A stretch of 64,000 bases of DNA from an uncultured Prevotellaceae bacterium (GCA_947169115.1 CAMVOK010000004.1:1-64000); one strand, 5' to 3'. Counted from the first letter of the stretch, positions 44,784 to 54,028 are shown. Numbers and translations are program-made. The notes: a model not told the origin generated them from the sequence alone.

Positions 44784-46604
44784 TCATTTAACCACCACTT
44801 TCTTACCATTATTTATGTATACACCCTTCGGGAGCACTGAGGACACAGAGAAAGCAGAGGGCACAGAGGCGCGACGCCCACTAAGGTCGTAAATTGATTG
44901 AGAATTCTTCATTCTTAATTCTTCATTCTTCACTTCCTCAATGCCCGTAGCCTCTGTCACATGTCCCTTGTTGCAGTTCACCACCTCACCTGTTGTGGTA
45001 TCAATGAGCACAGCAATGACCTCCAGTTTATTTTTGTCGATGGGGAGGGTATTGCCAGCGATGCTGAAGGTGTAGGAATGTTCATAGGGAGTATTGCCCA
45101 ACTGATCCTTGGGCAGGCTCTCTGCCAATCCGGCTCCGTATTGTGCCGACTGGTCGAGAGCTACTTCGTTGTAATGGAGATCCCAGATGGGGTTGCCAGC
45201 CTTGGTGAATTTGTCGAGATAAGCATCACCTGTGGTGCCGCTGCCTGACAAGGCATTCGACTGTTTCCAGCTGGCACTGTGAACGTCGTTGGCAATCAGG
45301 ATATAACCAACCCGATAAGGGCTGTTGGAAAAGTCTCGGATAAAGGTTGTAGTGCTGGTAGCCTTGATTATTGTCTTAGCCTCATCGGCCCACTCACCAA
45401 TGACGGAGATGTTGGCCGGTGCGATTATCTTTCCACGTTTTTCCCATTCAGTCTGTCCCGAAATGGGGGCAAAGTCCTTCACTCGGTCGATGAACACCGA
45501 AGGCAGTCCACTTGGGTTGGCGGGCAGATAAGTGGAAGCCGTAAACTCCATCTCATCCTGCACATGGTAGGCCACGCCCACAAAGTTGTCACCGTTCTTG
45601 TCAGACATTTTTTCCATGCCGGCCAGGGCACGAGGGCAATACTGGCACCAGGTTCCCGTATATTCCTCTACGAGAGGCTTATGAATAGGCACCTCGGACA
45701 AATAGACCACTATGGCCTCCGTCTCGGCCATTGGGTCCTCGTTTTTCACACCGTTTATTTGGGTGATGCGGAACTTGGCCGTATAGCTGCCAGCCTCAGC
45801 TACAGCGGGAACGGTAACCGACAGCGTGGTACTGCGGCCATAGTAGCCGCCAGCCAACGACTTCGAAACACTTTTTGACGTTGTGTTTCCGGCCAGTTCT
45901 ATCTCGTAGTCTATCTTTTTGATGGCTGCCGTGCCGTGGTTCACCAGGGTGAGCGTCGTAGAAATCGACTTGCCGATCGTTGTGTAGAGGTTGTCTGGAA
46001 CGGTAAAGGATGCGGCATTCTCCTTCACTTTTTCTCCACCGATGAGCACCAAAATGGCTGGAGAGCCCAAGTCTGAAAGGCCAACCCACTTGCGATAGGT
46101 GCGCGAGGTGTGAATAAGTAACCCCTCGGGATTCTCGGTTGCAACGGTCATGACAGGCGTACGGTTGGGGTCAGGATCCAAACTGGAATCCAGCGACACC
46201 GTAAGCGTATATCCGGCATAAACGCCGCCCTCGCCAATCGTGTAGGGTTCGGCCAGCCTTCCCTCAGCCCATTTGCCGTCGGGGGTAACCTCCATGCTCA
46301 CGATGTCGGGAACATTCTTTCCGCTCTCCAAAGTCAGTTCCTTGGTCAGCCACACCTTAAAGTCCTTGGCATTTGCGGCATTGGGATTCACGGGTATGCG
46401 GATGCCCCTGATTTCCATTCCCACCAGCGTGGGGTCGGTCAGGTGCAGGGCTATATCGTAGGTCTCTGCCTTCTTGGTTCCATACTCAGAGAGTGTGCCC
46501 GTTCCCTGATAAATGCCATAGTAGATTTCGTTGTCCGCCCAAACGGTCAAAGCAGCCGTCAGAGCCAGAAAAAAAGCCATCATTCGGAGTAAAGTCTTCT
46601 TCAT
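44784..46604 (-). CDS. Large Omp28-like secreted protein with CxxC and sorting-like C-terminus
   Basis: About 606 residues. Signal KKTLLRMMAFFLALTAALTVWA; beta-sandwich N-terminal half; an Ig-like segment (SFTVPDNLYTTIGKSISTTLTLVNHG); then the thiol domain VEEYTGTWCQYCPRALAGMEKM, VGVAYHVQDEMEF, LPSVFIDRVKDF. It ends IYDLSGRR...LPKGVYINNGKKVVVK. In that end two repeats are translated: KNEELRMKN (from CATTCTTAATTC) and SVPSAFSVSSV (from CACAGAGAAAGCAGAGG). First gene after the promoter at 46630. Confidence 0.75.
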   Translation of the reverse strand: MKKTLLRMMAFFLALTAALTVWADNEIYYGIYQGTGTLSEYGTKKAETYDIALHLTDPTLVGMEIRGIRIPVNPNAANAKDFKVWLTKELTLESGKNVPDIVSMEVTPDGKWAEGRLAEPYTIGEGGVYAGYTLTVSLDSSLDPDPNRTPVMTVATENPEGLLIHTSRTYRKWVGLSDLGSPAILVLIGGEKVKENAASFTVPDNLYTTIGKSISTTLTLVNHGTAAIKKIDYEIELAGNTTSKSVSKSLAGGYYGRSTTLSVTVPAVAEAGSYTAKFRITQINGVKNEDPMAETEAIVVYLSEVPIHKPLVEEYTGTWCQYCPRALAGMEKMSDKNGDNFVGVAYHVQDEMEFTASTYLPANPSGLPSVFIDRVKDFAPISGQTEWEKRGKIIAPANISVIGEWADEAKTIIKATSTTTFIRDFSNSPYRVGYILIANDVHSASWKQSNALSGSGTTGDAYLDKFTKAGNPIWDLHYNEVALDQSAQYGAGLAESLPKDQLGNTPYEHSYTFSIAGNTLPIDKNKLEVIAVLIDTTTGEVVNCNKGHVTEATGIEEVKNEELRMKNSQSIYDLSGRRASVPSAFSVSSVLPKGVYINNGKKVVVK

Positions 46605-46629
46605 AAGCATACATTATTAATAGATGGCA

Positions 46630-46661
46630 CAAAAATAACAAAATCCTTTGAATATCCCAAA
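46630..46661 (-). promoter_or_regulatory. Promoter of the Omp28/TlpA operon
   Basis: Minus strand TTTG (46661-46658), 20 bases, TATTTTTG (46637-46630), 26 bases before the ATG at 46604. It is back to back with the tkt promoter. Confidence 0.75.
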
Positions 46662-46699
46662 CTTCTTTTCCAAATCTTTCTATATTCCATTTTATTTCG

Positions 46700-46707
46700 T
46701 ATATTTG
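46700..46707 (+). promoter_or_regulatory. -7 box of tkt
   Basis: TATATTTG, 47 bases before the ATG; a TTTC about 20 bases upstream is a weak -33. Confidence 0.6.
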
Positions 46708-46753
46708 CGAGGAGAATTCACATTATTTAAACTTTAAAACCTAATAAAAGACA

Positions 46754-48778
46754 ATGAACGACATTAAAGTGCTGAATCACGCAGCCGACAACATCCGCAT
46801 TCTGGCTGCCAGTGCCGTGGAAAAGGCAAAGAGTGGACACCCCGGTGGCGCCATGGGCGGTGCCGACTTCATCAACGTACTCTACAGCGAGTATCTGCAA
46901 TACGACCCCGAGTGCCCCACATGGCAGGGTCGCGACCGTTTCTATCTCGATCCCGGTCACATGGCTCCCATGCTTTACAGCCAGTTGTGCCTCATCGGTA
47001 AATATAGCCTGGACGAACTGGCCAACCTGCGCCAATGGGGTTCTCCCACAACAGGCCACCCCGAGTTCGACGTAACGCGTGGCGTGGAAAACACCAGCGG
47101 TCCCCTCGGACAGGGTCATGCCTTTGCCGTAGGTGCCGCCATCGCTGCCAAGTTCCTGGCCGCCCATACGGGCAACCCCACTTTTGAGAAGGAGACCATC
47201 TACACCTACATCTCCGACGGTGGTGTGCAGGAGGAAATCTCCCAGGGTGCCGCTCGCATCGCAGGAACATTGGGACTGGACAACCTCATCATGTTCTACG
47301 ACTCCAACGACATCCAGCTCTCCACAGAGACCAAAGAGGTGATGAACGAGGATACAGCTGCCAAGTATCGTGCCCTGGGCTGGGACGTGCAGGAAATCAA
47401 CGGTAACGATGCCGCACAGATTCGCGCAGCCATCGAGAAGGCCAAGGCCGTAAAGGGCAAGCCAGCTCTCATCATCGGTAAGTGCATCATGGGTAAGGGT
47501 GCCCTGAAGGACGACGGCTCGAGCTACGAGCGCAACTGCAAGACCCACGGCGCTCCCCTCGGTGGAGACGCCTTTAAGAACACCATTAAGAACCTCGGTG
47601 GCGACCCCGAGAATCCCTTCCAGATATTCGACGACGTGAAGGAACTCTATGCCCGTCGTGCTGAGGAACTGCGCAAACTGGCAGCTGAGCGTCATGCCGA
47701 GGAAAAGGCATGGGCTACCGAGAATCCCGAAAAGGCCGCACAGCTCGACGACTGGTTCAGCTCCAAGGCTCCCGTCATCGACTGGACAAAGTGCGTGCAG
47801 AAGGACAACGACGCCACACGTTCGGCCAGTGCCGCCTGCCTCTCCGTATTGGCAGAGCAAGTGCCCAACATGATTTGTGCCTCGGCTGACCTCTCCAACT
47901 CCGACAAGACGGACGGATTCCTGAAGAAGACCCACGCCCTCAAGGCCGGCGATTTCTCCGGAGCCTTCTTCCAGGCTGGTGTGGCCGAGTTGACGATGGC
48001 ATGCTGCTGCATCGGTATGTCGCTCCATGGCGGTGTCATTACCGCTTGCGGCACCTTCTTCGTATTCAGTGACTACATGAAACCCGCCGTACGTATGGCC
48101 GCCCTGATGGAACTGCCCGTGAAGTTCGTCTGGACACACGATGCCTTCCGCGTAGGCGAGGACGGCCCCACCCACGAGCCCGTGGAACAGGAAGCCCAGA
48201 TTCGCCTGATGGAAAAACTCAAGAACCACCATGGTGAGAACTCCTGCCTCGTCCTACGTCCTGCCGATGCCAAAGAAACCACCACGGCATGGGCCATGGC
48301 CATGGAAAATATGAAGACTCCCACAGCCCTCATCCTCAGCCGTCAGAACATCACGAACCTGCCCGAGGGCAACGACTACGAACAGGCTCGCAAGGGCGGT
48401 TACATTGTAGCCGGCTCTGACGAGAATCCCGATGTCGTGCTCGTGGCAACAGGTTCTGAGGTATCTACCCTCGTGGCCGGTGCCGAGTTGCTTCGCAAGG
48501 ATGGCATGAAGGTGCGTATCGTGAGCGTGCCCTCCGAGGGTGTGTTCCGCAACCAGCCGATGGCCTACCAGCAGAGCGTGGTTCCAACAGGTGCCAAGGT
48601 ATTCGGCATGACCGCTGGTCTGCCCGTCAACCTGCAGGGCTTCCTCATCGGTGCTGCTCCCGAGAGCCGCGTATGGGGTCTCGAAAGCTTCGGCTTCTCC
48701 GCTCCCTACAAGGTGCTCGACGAGAAACTGGGCTACACTGCCGAGAATGTGTATAAGCAGGTGAAGGCTATGCTGTAG
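46754..48778 (+). CDS. tkt: Transketolase
   Basis: Thiamine diphosphate enzyme moving two-carbon units between pentose and other sugar phosphates. 674 residues. Motifs: SGHPGGAMGGADFINVLY, GRDRFYLDPGHMAPM, GPLGQGHAFAVGAAIAAKF, the ThDP/Mg motif YISDGGVQEEISQG...MFYDSN, GKGALKDDG, pyrimidine domain with ASADLSNSDKTDGF, RVGEDGPTHEPVEQEAQIR. It works with rpiB (27 bases downstream) to feed pentose phosphates from the arabinose pathway into glycolysis. Confidence 0.96.
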   Translation: MNDIKVLNHAADNIRILAASAVEKAKSGHPGGAMGGADFINVLYSEYLQYDPECPTWQGRDRFYLDPGHMAPMLYSQLCLIGKYSLDELANLRQWGSPTTGHPEFDVTRGVENTSGPLGQGHAFAVGAAIAAKFLAAHTGNPTFEKETIYTYISDGGVQEEISQGAARIAGTLGLDNLIMFYDSNDIQLSTETKEVMNEDTAAKYRALGWDVQEINGNDAAQIRAAIEKAKAVKGKPALIIGKCIMGKGALKDDGSSYERNCKTHGAPLGGDAFKNTIKNLGGDPENPFQIFDDVKELYARRAEELRKLAAERHAEEKAWATENPEKAAQLDDWFSSKAPVIDWTKCVQKDNDATRSASAACLSVLAEQVPNMICASADLSNSDKTDGFLKKTHALKAGDFSGAFFQAGVAELTMACCCIGMSLHGGVITACGTFFVFSDYMKPAVRMAALMELPVKFVWTHDAFRVGEDGPTHEPVEQEAQIRLMEKLKNHHGENSCLVLRPADAKETTTAWAMAMENMKTPTALILSRQNITNLPEGNDYEQARKGGYIVAGSDENPDVVLVATGSEVSTLVAGAELLRKDGMKVRIVSVPSEGVFRNQPMAYQQSVVPTGAKVFGMTAGLPVNLQGFLIGAAPESRVWGLESFGFSAPYKVLDEKLGYTAENVYKQVKAML

Positions 48779-48804
48779 AAATGCATAATTCATAATGCAT
48801 AATT

Positions 48805-49266
48805 ATGGACTTGAAAATAGTAGGGTTGGCCAGCGATCATGCTGGCTACCCCTTAAAAGAATTTGTTAAGACCTACCTCGATGCCCGTGATATTGCATGG
48901 AAGGATTACGGCACAAACAGCGAAGCTTCGTGTGACTACGCTGACTTCGGCCACGCCCTGGCCCGTGGTATCGAGGAGGGCGAGGTATTCCCCGGCATTG
49001 CCATCTGCGGTTCGGGCGAAGGCATAGCCATGACGCTCAACAAACACCAGACCATCCGCGCCGGCCTATGCTGGATACCCGAGATAGCCCATCTCATCCG
49101 CCAGCACAACAACGCCAACGTCCTTGTCATGCCCGGCCGTTTCATCGACACCGACATGGCTCGTCGCATCATGGATGAGTTCTTCGACACCCCCTTCGAG
49201 GGCGGACGCCACCAAAGAAGAATAGACAAGATGCCATGTAGCGAGAGCAGTGCCAAGCTTGCTTGA
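48805..49266 (+). CDS. rpiB: Ribose-5-phosphate isomerase B-type protein
   Basis: RpiB/LacAB fold: GLASDHAGYPLKEFVK (residues 7-22), DYADFGHALARGI, ICGSGEGIAMTLNKHQTIRAGLCW with the phosphate-binding Cys-Gly-Ser, NNANVLVMPGRFID and FEGGRHQRRIDKM. The C-terminal tail PCSESSAKLA and the stop codon lie in a dispersed repeat (49238-49300), so the last ~10 residues are acquired. The start ATG lies inside a GCATAATTCATAATG repeat. Activity on other sugar phosphates is possible. Confidence 0.9.
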   Translation: MDLKIVGLASDHAGYPLKEFVKTYLDARDIAWKDYGTNSEASCDYADFGHALARGIEEGEVFPGIAICGSGEGIAMTLNKHQTIRAGLCWIPEIAHLIRQHNNANVLVMPGRFIDTDMARRIMDEFFDTPFEGGRHQRRIDKMPCSESSAKLA

Positions 49267-49300
49267 GCAATGCCGAGTCACAACGGCATCTCGACAACAG
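49238..49300. repeat. Dispersed GAGCAG..CAAGCTTGCTTGAG..GCCGAGTC repeat, overlapping rpiB stop
   Basis: AGCGAGAGCAGTGCCAAGCTT, GCTTGAGCAATGCCGAGTCA, CAACG...TCTCGACAA. Third copy in the window (see 3337 and 28409). Confidence 0.75.
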
Positions 49301-49340
49301 TCAGGATGGCGGTTAAGTGAGCGAAAACCCAAATTACATA

Positions 49341-49382
49341 CAAAAGGCGGTAAGGTTATATGTTGACCTTACCGCCTTTTTG
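49341..49382 (+). terminator. Terminator of tkt-rpiB
   Basis: CAAAAGGCGGTAAGGT...ACCTTACCGCCTTTTTG, 16-bp stem with A- and T-rich ends. Confidence 0.9.
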
Positions 49383-49405
49383 TTCATAGTATATACAGGC
49401 ATTAT

Positions 49406-49560
49406 ACGACGCAATAGCAAGCAATAGCAAACGCTATATACAAGCGTTGGACAACGCAATAGCGAGCAATGACTAACGCTTTATACGAACGTTGGACGAC
49501 ACAATAGCAAGCAATGGCTAACACTATATACGAACGATGGACGACGCAATAGCAAGCAAG
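49406..49560. repeat. 45-bp tandem array (about 3.4 units)
   Basis: Units at 49406-49450, 49451-49495, 49496-49540 and a partial to 49560. Consensus: ACGACGCAATAGCAAGCAAT, gct/act AACGCTaTATAC, aAgCGTTGG. Units differ at a few positions each. It is part of the 691-base gap between rpiB and the altronate dehydratase gene, with the palindrome below. Confidence 0.85.
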
Positions 49561-49627
49561 GGCTGCTGCCATTAGGAGCTAAGGCTGATGTCTGCCCGTA
49601 CAAGTGCAAAAGACAGGGCGAGTAAAT

Positions 49628-49823
49628 GGGTGTGATACTGGGTGGGATGCAAAATTTTGTAATAGTTTGATTATTAACAATTTGATGCAATCGGATGTGA
49701 TAGGGTGGTATCTTTTTCTAAACTTTTCTATACGCATAATAAAAATACTGACAGGGGGACCCCCTGTCAGTATTTTTATTATGCATTATATTTTTTCAAA
49801 AAACATCCCACCATATCACACCC
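49628..49823. repeat. 51-bp perfect palindrome nested in larger inverted repeats
   Basis: Arms GCATAATAAAAATACTGACA+GGGGG (49734-49758) and its exact reverse complement (49760-49784) around one A. Outside these lie GGGTGTGATA...GTGGGATG (49628-49649) and CATCCCACC-ATATCACACCC (49804-49823). A third partial copy GGATGTGATAGGGTGGTATC sits inside (49693-49712). Confidence 0.85.
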
Positions 49824-49957
49824 TGCACCACCTGCAAGGGACATGATAAGTGATTTTAAAAGTCCAAGGGCGCAAGCGAAAATGCTTGCACCCTTGGATA
49901 AAGATTTATTCCGACATGGGCAAAGAATACAGGAGAAAATTGAGAAAAGAGGGATCG

Positions 49958-51400
49958 CTACAGCGTAACGCCATCCTTAAAGATGGCGATTTCCGCCGTT
50001 CCGGATTGTTCGGCTCGTGTCGCCTGTTCACCAGAGGCCACACGAAGGACATGGGCAATGAAGCGGTCGAGCAACTCGGACATGGGCTCGCCGTCCAGTA
50101 ACGGACCAGCATCGAAGTCTATCCACTGAGGTTTGCGTTGGGCGAGGCTGGTGTTTGTGCTCACCTTCAACGTAGGCACAAAGGTAGAGAACGGCGTACC
50201 GCGTCCCGTAGTGAAGAGCACAATATGACAACCGGCTGCTCCAAGGGCCGTGGAAGCCACAAGGTCGTTACCTGGAGCAGAGAGCAAGTGAAGCCCAGAG
50301 CCCTGGAGACATTCACCATAGCGAAGAACACCACAAACGGGGGCCGTGCCAGCCTTTTGCGTACAGCCCAAGGCTTTTTCTTCGAGAGTGGAGATGCCAC
50401 CAGCCTTGTTGCCTGGGGAGGGGTTCTCCCCGACAGGCTGACCATGGCTGAGATAGTATTCCTTGAAATCGTTGATGAGTCGGATGGTCTTCTGCAAGAC
50501 ATCGTCGTTAACGGCCCGGCGCATGAGTATGGTCTCGGCACCAAACATCTCGGGAACTTCCGTAAGCACGGCAGTTCCGCCCTGTCCCAGACAAAGCCAG
50601 TCTGTAAACGCCCCTAACAGGGGATTCGCCGTAATGCCCGAGAATCCATCGGAACCGCCACATTTCAGTCCCACCCTCAGTGCCGAAACAGGGATGGGTT
50701 GGCGCACGTCGGATTGGGTTTGTCGGAAGAGTTCCCTTACGATGCTGGCTCCTGCTTCCACCTCATCGCCCTCCACTTCCTGACAAACGAGAAAACGAAT
50801 GCGCGAATGGTCGTAGTCGCCAAGAATAGTCTCGAAATCGTGCGGTTGGTTGTTCTCACATCCCAGCCCGACAACAAGCACACCGCCAGCATTGGGATGG
50901 AGCACTACATCGCGAAGTATCTGCCGTGTGCGTTCGTGGTCGTCGCCAAGTTGCGAACAGCCGTAGGGATGGGGAAAGTGACGGCCACAGCCGGCACGCT
51001 CCACTATCTGCCGACAGATGTCGTTGACGCAACCGACCGTTGGCACCACCCACACCTCATTGCGAATGCCCACAAATCCATTGCTGCGCCGATAGCCCTG
51101 GAATGTGAGAGGGTGTGCTACCGGATGCGGTGCTATGTTTGCGGGGTTGGTACGGGAGAGAGGGCTGATGTCGTCGTAGGAGAGCGTACCTGAGAGGTTG
51201 GTGGCAAGGTTGGTATGGTCCACAAGCGCACCCTTGGCAATGTCCGTGAGGGCATGACCTATAAGATAGCCGTACTTGATTACGTCGTCACCGGCATGGA
51301 TGTCGCATAGTGCCACCTTGTGACCCGCTGAAATACCAGGCAGGTTGCTTAGGGCGACTGCCACGTTGTCAAGAGGATGTATCTGGAGAGAAACGGTCAT
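49958..51400 (-). CDS. uxaA: Altronate dehydratase (UxaA family)
   Basis: 480 residues, intact fusion of the SAF-like N-terminal domain (MTVSLQIHPLDNVAVALSNL, AGHKVALCDIHAGDDVIKYGYLIG) and the large C-terminal domain (NGFVGIRNEVWVVPTVGCVND, GCSQLGDDHERTRQIL, GLGCENNQ, LKCGGSDGFSGITANP, TSTALGAAGCHIVLFTTGRGTP). It removes water from D-altronate to give 2-keto-3-deoxy-D-gluconate. Last gene of the eight-gene operon. Related UxaA proteins can act on L-fuconate, so dual use is possible. Confidence 0.9.
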   Translation of the reverse strand: MTVSLQIHPLDNVAVALSNLPGISAGHKVALCDIHAGDDVIKYGYLIGHALTDIAKGALVDHTNLATNLSGTLSYDDISPLSRTNPANIAPHPVAHPLTFQGYRRSNGFVGIRNEVWVVPTVGCVNDICRQIVERAGCGRHFPHPYGCSQLGDDHERTRQILRDVVLHPNAGGVLVVGLGCENNQPHDFETILGDYDHSRIRFLVCQEVEGDEVEAGASIVRELFRQTQSDVRQPIPVSALRVGLKCGGSDGFSGITANPLLGAFTDWLCLGQGGTAVLTEVPEMFGAETILMRRAVNDDVLQKTIRLINDFKEYYLSHGQPVGENPSPGNKAGGISTLEEKALGCTQKAGTAPVCGVLRYGECLQGSGLHLLSAPGNDLVASTALGAAGCHIVLFTTGRGTPFSTFVPTLKVSTNTSLAQRKPQWIDFDAGPLLDGEPMSELLDRFIAHVLRVASGEQATRAEQSGTAEIAIFKDGVTL

Positions 51401-51429
51401 GGGAATGGAAAATGTTCAATGTTCAATGC

Positions 51430-52869
51430 TCAATGTTCAATGGCAAATGTGAGAGTTTTCAACATACCCCGCGACAGAATGCTCTCAATGTCTTTAGCAA
51501 GAGCGTCGGTCAGCCCTGGTATGAGGTTCAGATTGCCGTGCTCGTGCCATATGAGTTCCTGGGCCGCCAACACACCTTCTGCTACCTGACGAACGTTGCC
51601 CGTCTGCCATAGACGAGAAAGGAGGGCGGTGATTTGCGGGTCGTCGTTGGGCTGAATGGGCACGCCATCGGCTCGTTGTCCACCACGATAATAGACACAG
51701 ATGGCAGCCAGTCCGAATACCAAGCCACGCGGCAAGGTGCCAAAATGTTCCAAGTAGGTCTTCATGCCCGGCAAGTCGCGAGTCTGGAACTTCGGGAACG
51801 AGTTGAGCATAATGCTCGTCAACTGATGGTGGACAAAAGGATTCTGGAAACGTTCCATAACACTGTCGGCAAAGCATAGCAGTTCTTCCTTTGGAAGTTT
51901 CTGCGTAGGCAGCAGTTCATCGTACATGACCTGTCGGACATACTTTCCGACCACTTCGTGCTGACAAGCTTCACGGACAATATCCAGTCCCGAAAGGAAT
52001 GCGACTGGCGCAAGAACGGTATGGGGGCCGTTGAGCAACGCCACCTTTCGTTCGTGGTAGGGCGATTCGTCGTTTGTCACCACGACATTGAGTCCAGCTT
52101 TTTCCGCTGGAAATTCACGTCCGAACTGCTCTATCGAAAGCGTTTTTGGGGGCTCTATAACCCAAAGATGGTAAGGCTCGGCTTTTACCACCAGTCCTTC
52201 TGAGCCCGTAACTATTCTATCCACTAAAGTAGTACAAAAGAAACAGGCTGTATCTATCCACGAACGAAACTCATCAGCCTCCGCTCCAAGAGATTCTCGC
52301 CAATGGTCAACGTAGCGCATGACACATTCGTACAGGCGTTCACCATTGCGGGCAATCAGTTCACAGGGCATAATAATCAATCCCTTCTCCGAATCGCCAT
52401 GAAAAGCACGAAAACGATGCCACAGCAATTGGGTGAGTTTAGCCGGGAAAGAGGCCGGTGGGGTATCTTCGAGACGGCAGGAGGGGTCAAAGGCAATACC
52501 GGCCTCAGTGGTGTTGGAGATGCAGAAACGCAAACCGGGTTTAGCGGCCAGAGCCACATAATCGGCAAATTCCTCATAGGGGTTGATAATACGACTCACA
52601 CAGTCTATATCCTCAATCGAATCGAGAATCTTCCCTTCCACAAGTCCCTGCAGATTAAGCTGATAGCGGCAATGGTTAGCACGGAGCAAGGCGATAATAT
52701 CTTGCGTTTCGGGTGCAGAAATAGAAGCCTTATGTGAAGGACGTGGTTTCACGATAACCACCGACCCATCAAAACAACTTCGAACATTCATGCGGTTTAT
52801 CATCCAATCCGCAAAACCGCGAAGAAAGTTGCCTTCACCAAACTGAACAATACGCTCCGGACGCAACAT
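51430..52869 (-). CDS. uxaB: Tagaturonate reductase (mannitol dehydrogenase family, UxaB)
   Basis: 479 residues of the polyol-specific long-chain dehydrogenase family. N-terminal VQFGEGNFLRGFADWMINRMN (nucleotide-binding), SNTTEAGIAFD, LIIMPCELIARNGERL, VTNDESPYHERKVALLNGPHT (catalytic Lys), and a C-terminal helical domain. Reduces D-tagaturonate to D-altronate with NADH. Directly upstream of uxaA and downstream of the Zn-ADH, as needed for the order of steps. Confidence 0.9.
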   Translation of the reverse strand: MLRPERIVQFGEGNFLRGFADWMINRMNVRSCFDGSVVIVKPRPSHKASISAPETQDIIALLRANHCRYQLNLQGLVEGKILDSIEDIDCVSRIINPYEEFADYVALAAKPGLRFCISNTTEAGIAFDPSCRLEDTPPASFPAKLTQLLWHRFRAFHGDSEKGLIIMPCELIARNGERLYECVMRYVDHWRESLGAEADEFRSWIDTACFFCTTLVDRIVTGSEGLVVKAEPYHLWVIEPPKTLSIEQFGREFPAEKAGLNVVVTNDESPYHERKVALLNGPHTVLAPVAFLSGLDIVREACQHEVVGKYVRQVMYDELLPTQKLPKEELLCFADSVMERFQNPFVHHQLTSIMLNSFPKFQTRDLPGMKTYLEHFGTLPRGLVFGLAAICVYYRGGQRADGVPIQPNDDPQITALLSRLWQTGNVRQVAEGVLAAQELIWHEHGNLNLIPGLTDALAKDIESILSRGMLKTLTFAIEH

Positions 52870-52961
52870 AGATTTACAATTTACTATTTACCATTTAGCC
52901 ATTTACCATTTCTTGCTCCGCGATGCTACGCAAGCGGCAAAGCCGAGCGACCATTTGACAT
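52870..52961. repeat. AT-rich repeats plus a dispersed CTTGCTCCGC repeat
   Basis: TTTACAATTTACTATTTACCA-type 11-bp repeats surround CTTGCTCCGCGATGCTACGC, AAGCGGCAAAGCCGAGCGA (52912-52951), the inverse of the repeat at 55868 and a relative of 11583. Confidence 0.75.
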
Positions 52962-53978
52962 TTACCATTTGACCAATATACGGAACACGCGAGCGGGAGC
53001 CTCGTGCCAACACTGCATGACCGAAGCAGCCTCATCGGGAGTTACAATATCGGAAACAAGATGGTCTGTAGGACACTGCCCACGACGCAAATAGCGGATA
53101 ACAGCACGGAAGTCGTCTGGAAGTGCATTGCGCGAACCGCGGATATCGAGTTCCTTCTGCACAAAAAATTTGGTAGTGAGACTCACATCCGTGGGCGAAT
53201 AGCCAATGCAAACAACGCGACCCGTGAAAGCGACCTCATTGACTGCAGTCTGGTATGTTACTGGCGAACCGACGGCCTCGATTACCACATCCGGACCATT
53301 ACCACCGGTCAGACGAGAGAGTGCGTCATGGACATCCACCTTCCCAGAGTTAATGGCGGCCGAAGCTCCGAGTTGAAGGGCAAGGAAAAGTTTGTCGTCA
53401 TCAAGATCCATTGCAATCACCGTGGCACCTCGCAAAGAGGCACGGACGATGGCTCCCACACCAATCATGCCACAACCGATAACCAGTACGGTGTCTGTAT
53501 CAGTTACCTGACCGCGGTCAACGGCATGAAAGCCCACACTCATAGGCTCTATCAGTGCCACATCGCGCAGTTCAAGTCCGTCGGCAGCAATAACCTTCTG
53601 CCAAGGAACACAAATATATTCACGCATGGCACCATGGCGCTGCACTCCCAACGTCTCGTTGTGCTGACAGGCATTCACACGACGACGACGACAACTGGGG
53701 CATTTGCCACATGCCGTATATGGGTCCACAGTAACGGTCTGTCCCACCAGAATGGAGTTAGGAACGCCCTCCCCCACTCTTTCCACAGTAGCCGAAATCT
53801 CATGACCTGGAATTACGGGTTTCAAAGCCATTGCGTTTCGGCCACGATAGGTATTGAGGTCTGAACCACAGAATCCCACATAACGCAGTCGTAGCAACAC
53901 CTCGCCAGCCTTGGGTTCAGGCATTGGCAAATCAATAACTTCTAACTTGTAAGTATCAGTAATCTGTAAGGCTTTCAT
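52962..53978 (-). CDS. Zinc-dependent alcohol dehydrogenase, probable L-galactonate 5-dehydrogenase
   Basis: 338 residues, medium-chain dehydrogenase. VGFCGSDLNTYRG (catalytic Zn Cys), PVIPGHEISATVERVG (Zn His-Glu), structural zinc CGKCPSCRRRRVNAC, Rossmann motif VLVIGCGMIGVGAIVRA, and DLDDDKLFLALQLGASAAIN. It resembles E. coli LgoD (YjjN), which turns L-galactonate into D-tagaturonate, and the Bacteroides vulgatus L-galactonate dehydrogenase. Its place just before uxaB-uxaA fits that step. Confidence 0.78.
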   Translation of the reverse strand: MKALQITDTYKLEVIDLPMPEPKAGEVLLRLRYVGFCGSDLNTYRGRNAMALKPVIPGHEISATVERVGEGVPNSILVGQTVTVDPYTACGKCPSCRRRRVNACQHNETLGVQRHGAMREYICVPWQKVIAADGLELRDVALIEPMSVGFHAVDRGQVTDTDTVLVIGCGMIGVGAIVRASLRGATVIAMDLDDDKLFLALQLGASAAINSGKVDVHDALSRLTGGNGPDVVIEAVGSPVTYQTAVNEVAFTGRVVCIGYSPTDVSLTTKFFVQKELDIRGSRNALPDDFRAVIRYLRRGQCPTDHLVSDIVTPDEAASVMQCWHEAPARVFRILVKW

Positions 53979-54028
53979 TTTATTAAGAGGAGTTAAAGAG
54001 GAGTAAAAAGGGAGTTAAAGGGACGATT

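Noticed and set aside
46727..48232. Long minus-strand open frame (501 codons) opposite tkt, and similar ones opposite araA and fucI
   Set aside because: They are mirror frames of strongly biased codons in genuine enzymes, with repetitive low-complexity translations and no promoter.
49406..49560. 45-bp array as a CRISPR
   Set aside because: The units are contiguous and diverged along their whole length, with no unique spacers and no cas genes in the window.
49958..51400. UxaA-like protein as L-fuconate dehydratase only
   Set aside because: With UxaB and an LgoD-like dehydrogenase directly upstream, altronate is the simpler substrate; the fuconate reading lacks the later dehydrogenase and hydrolase.
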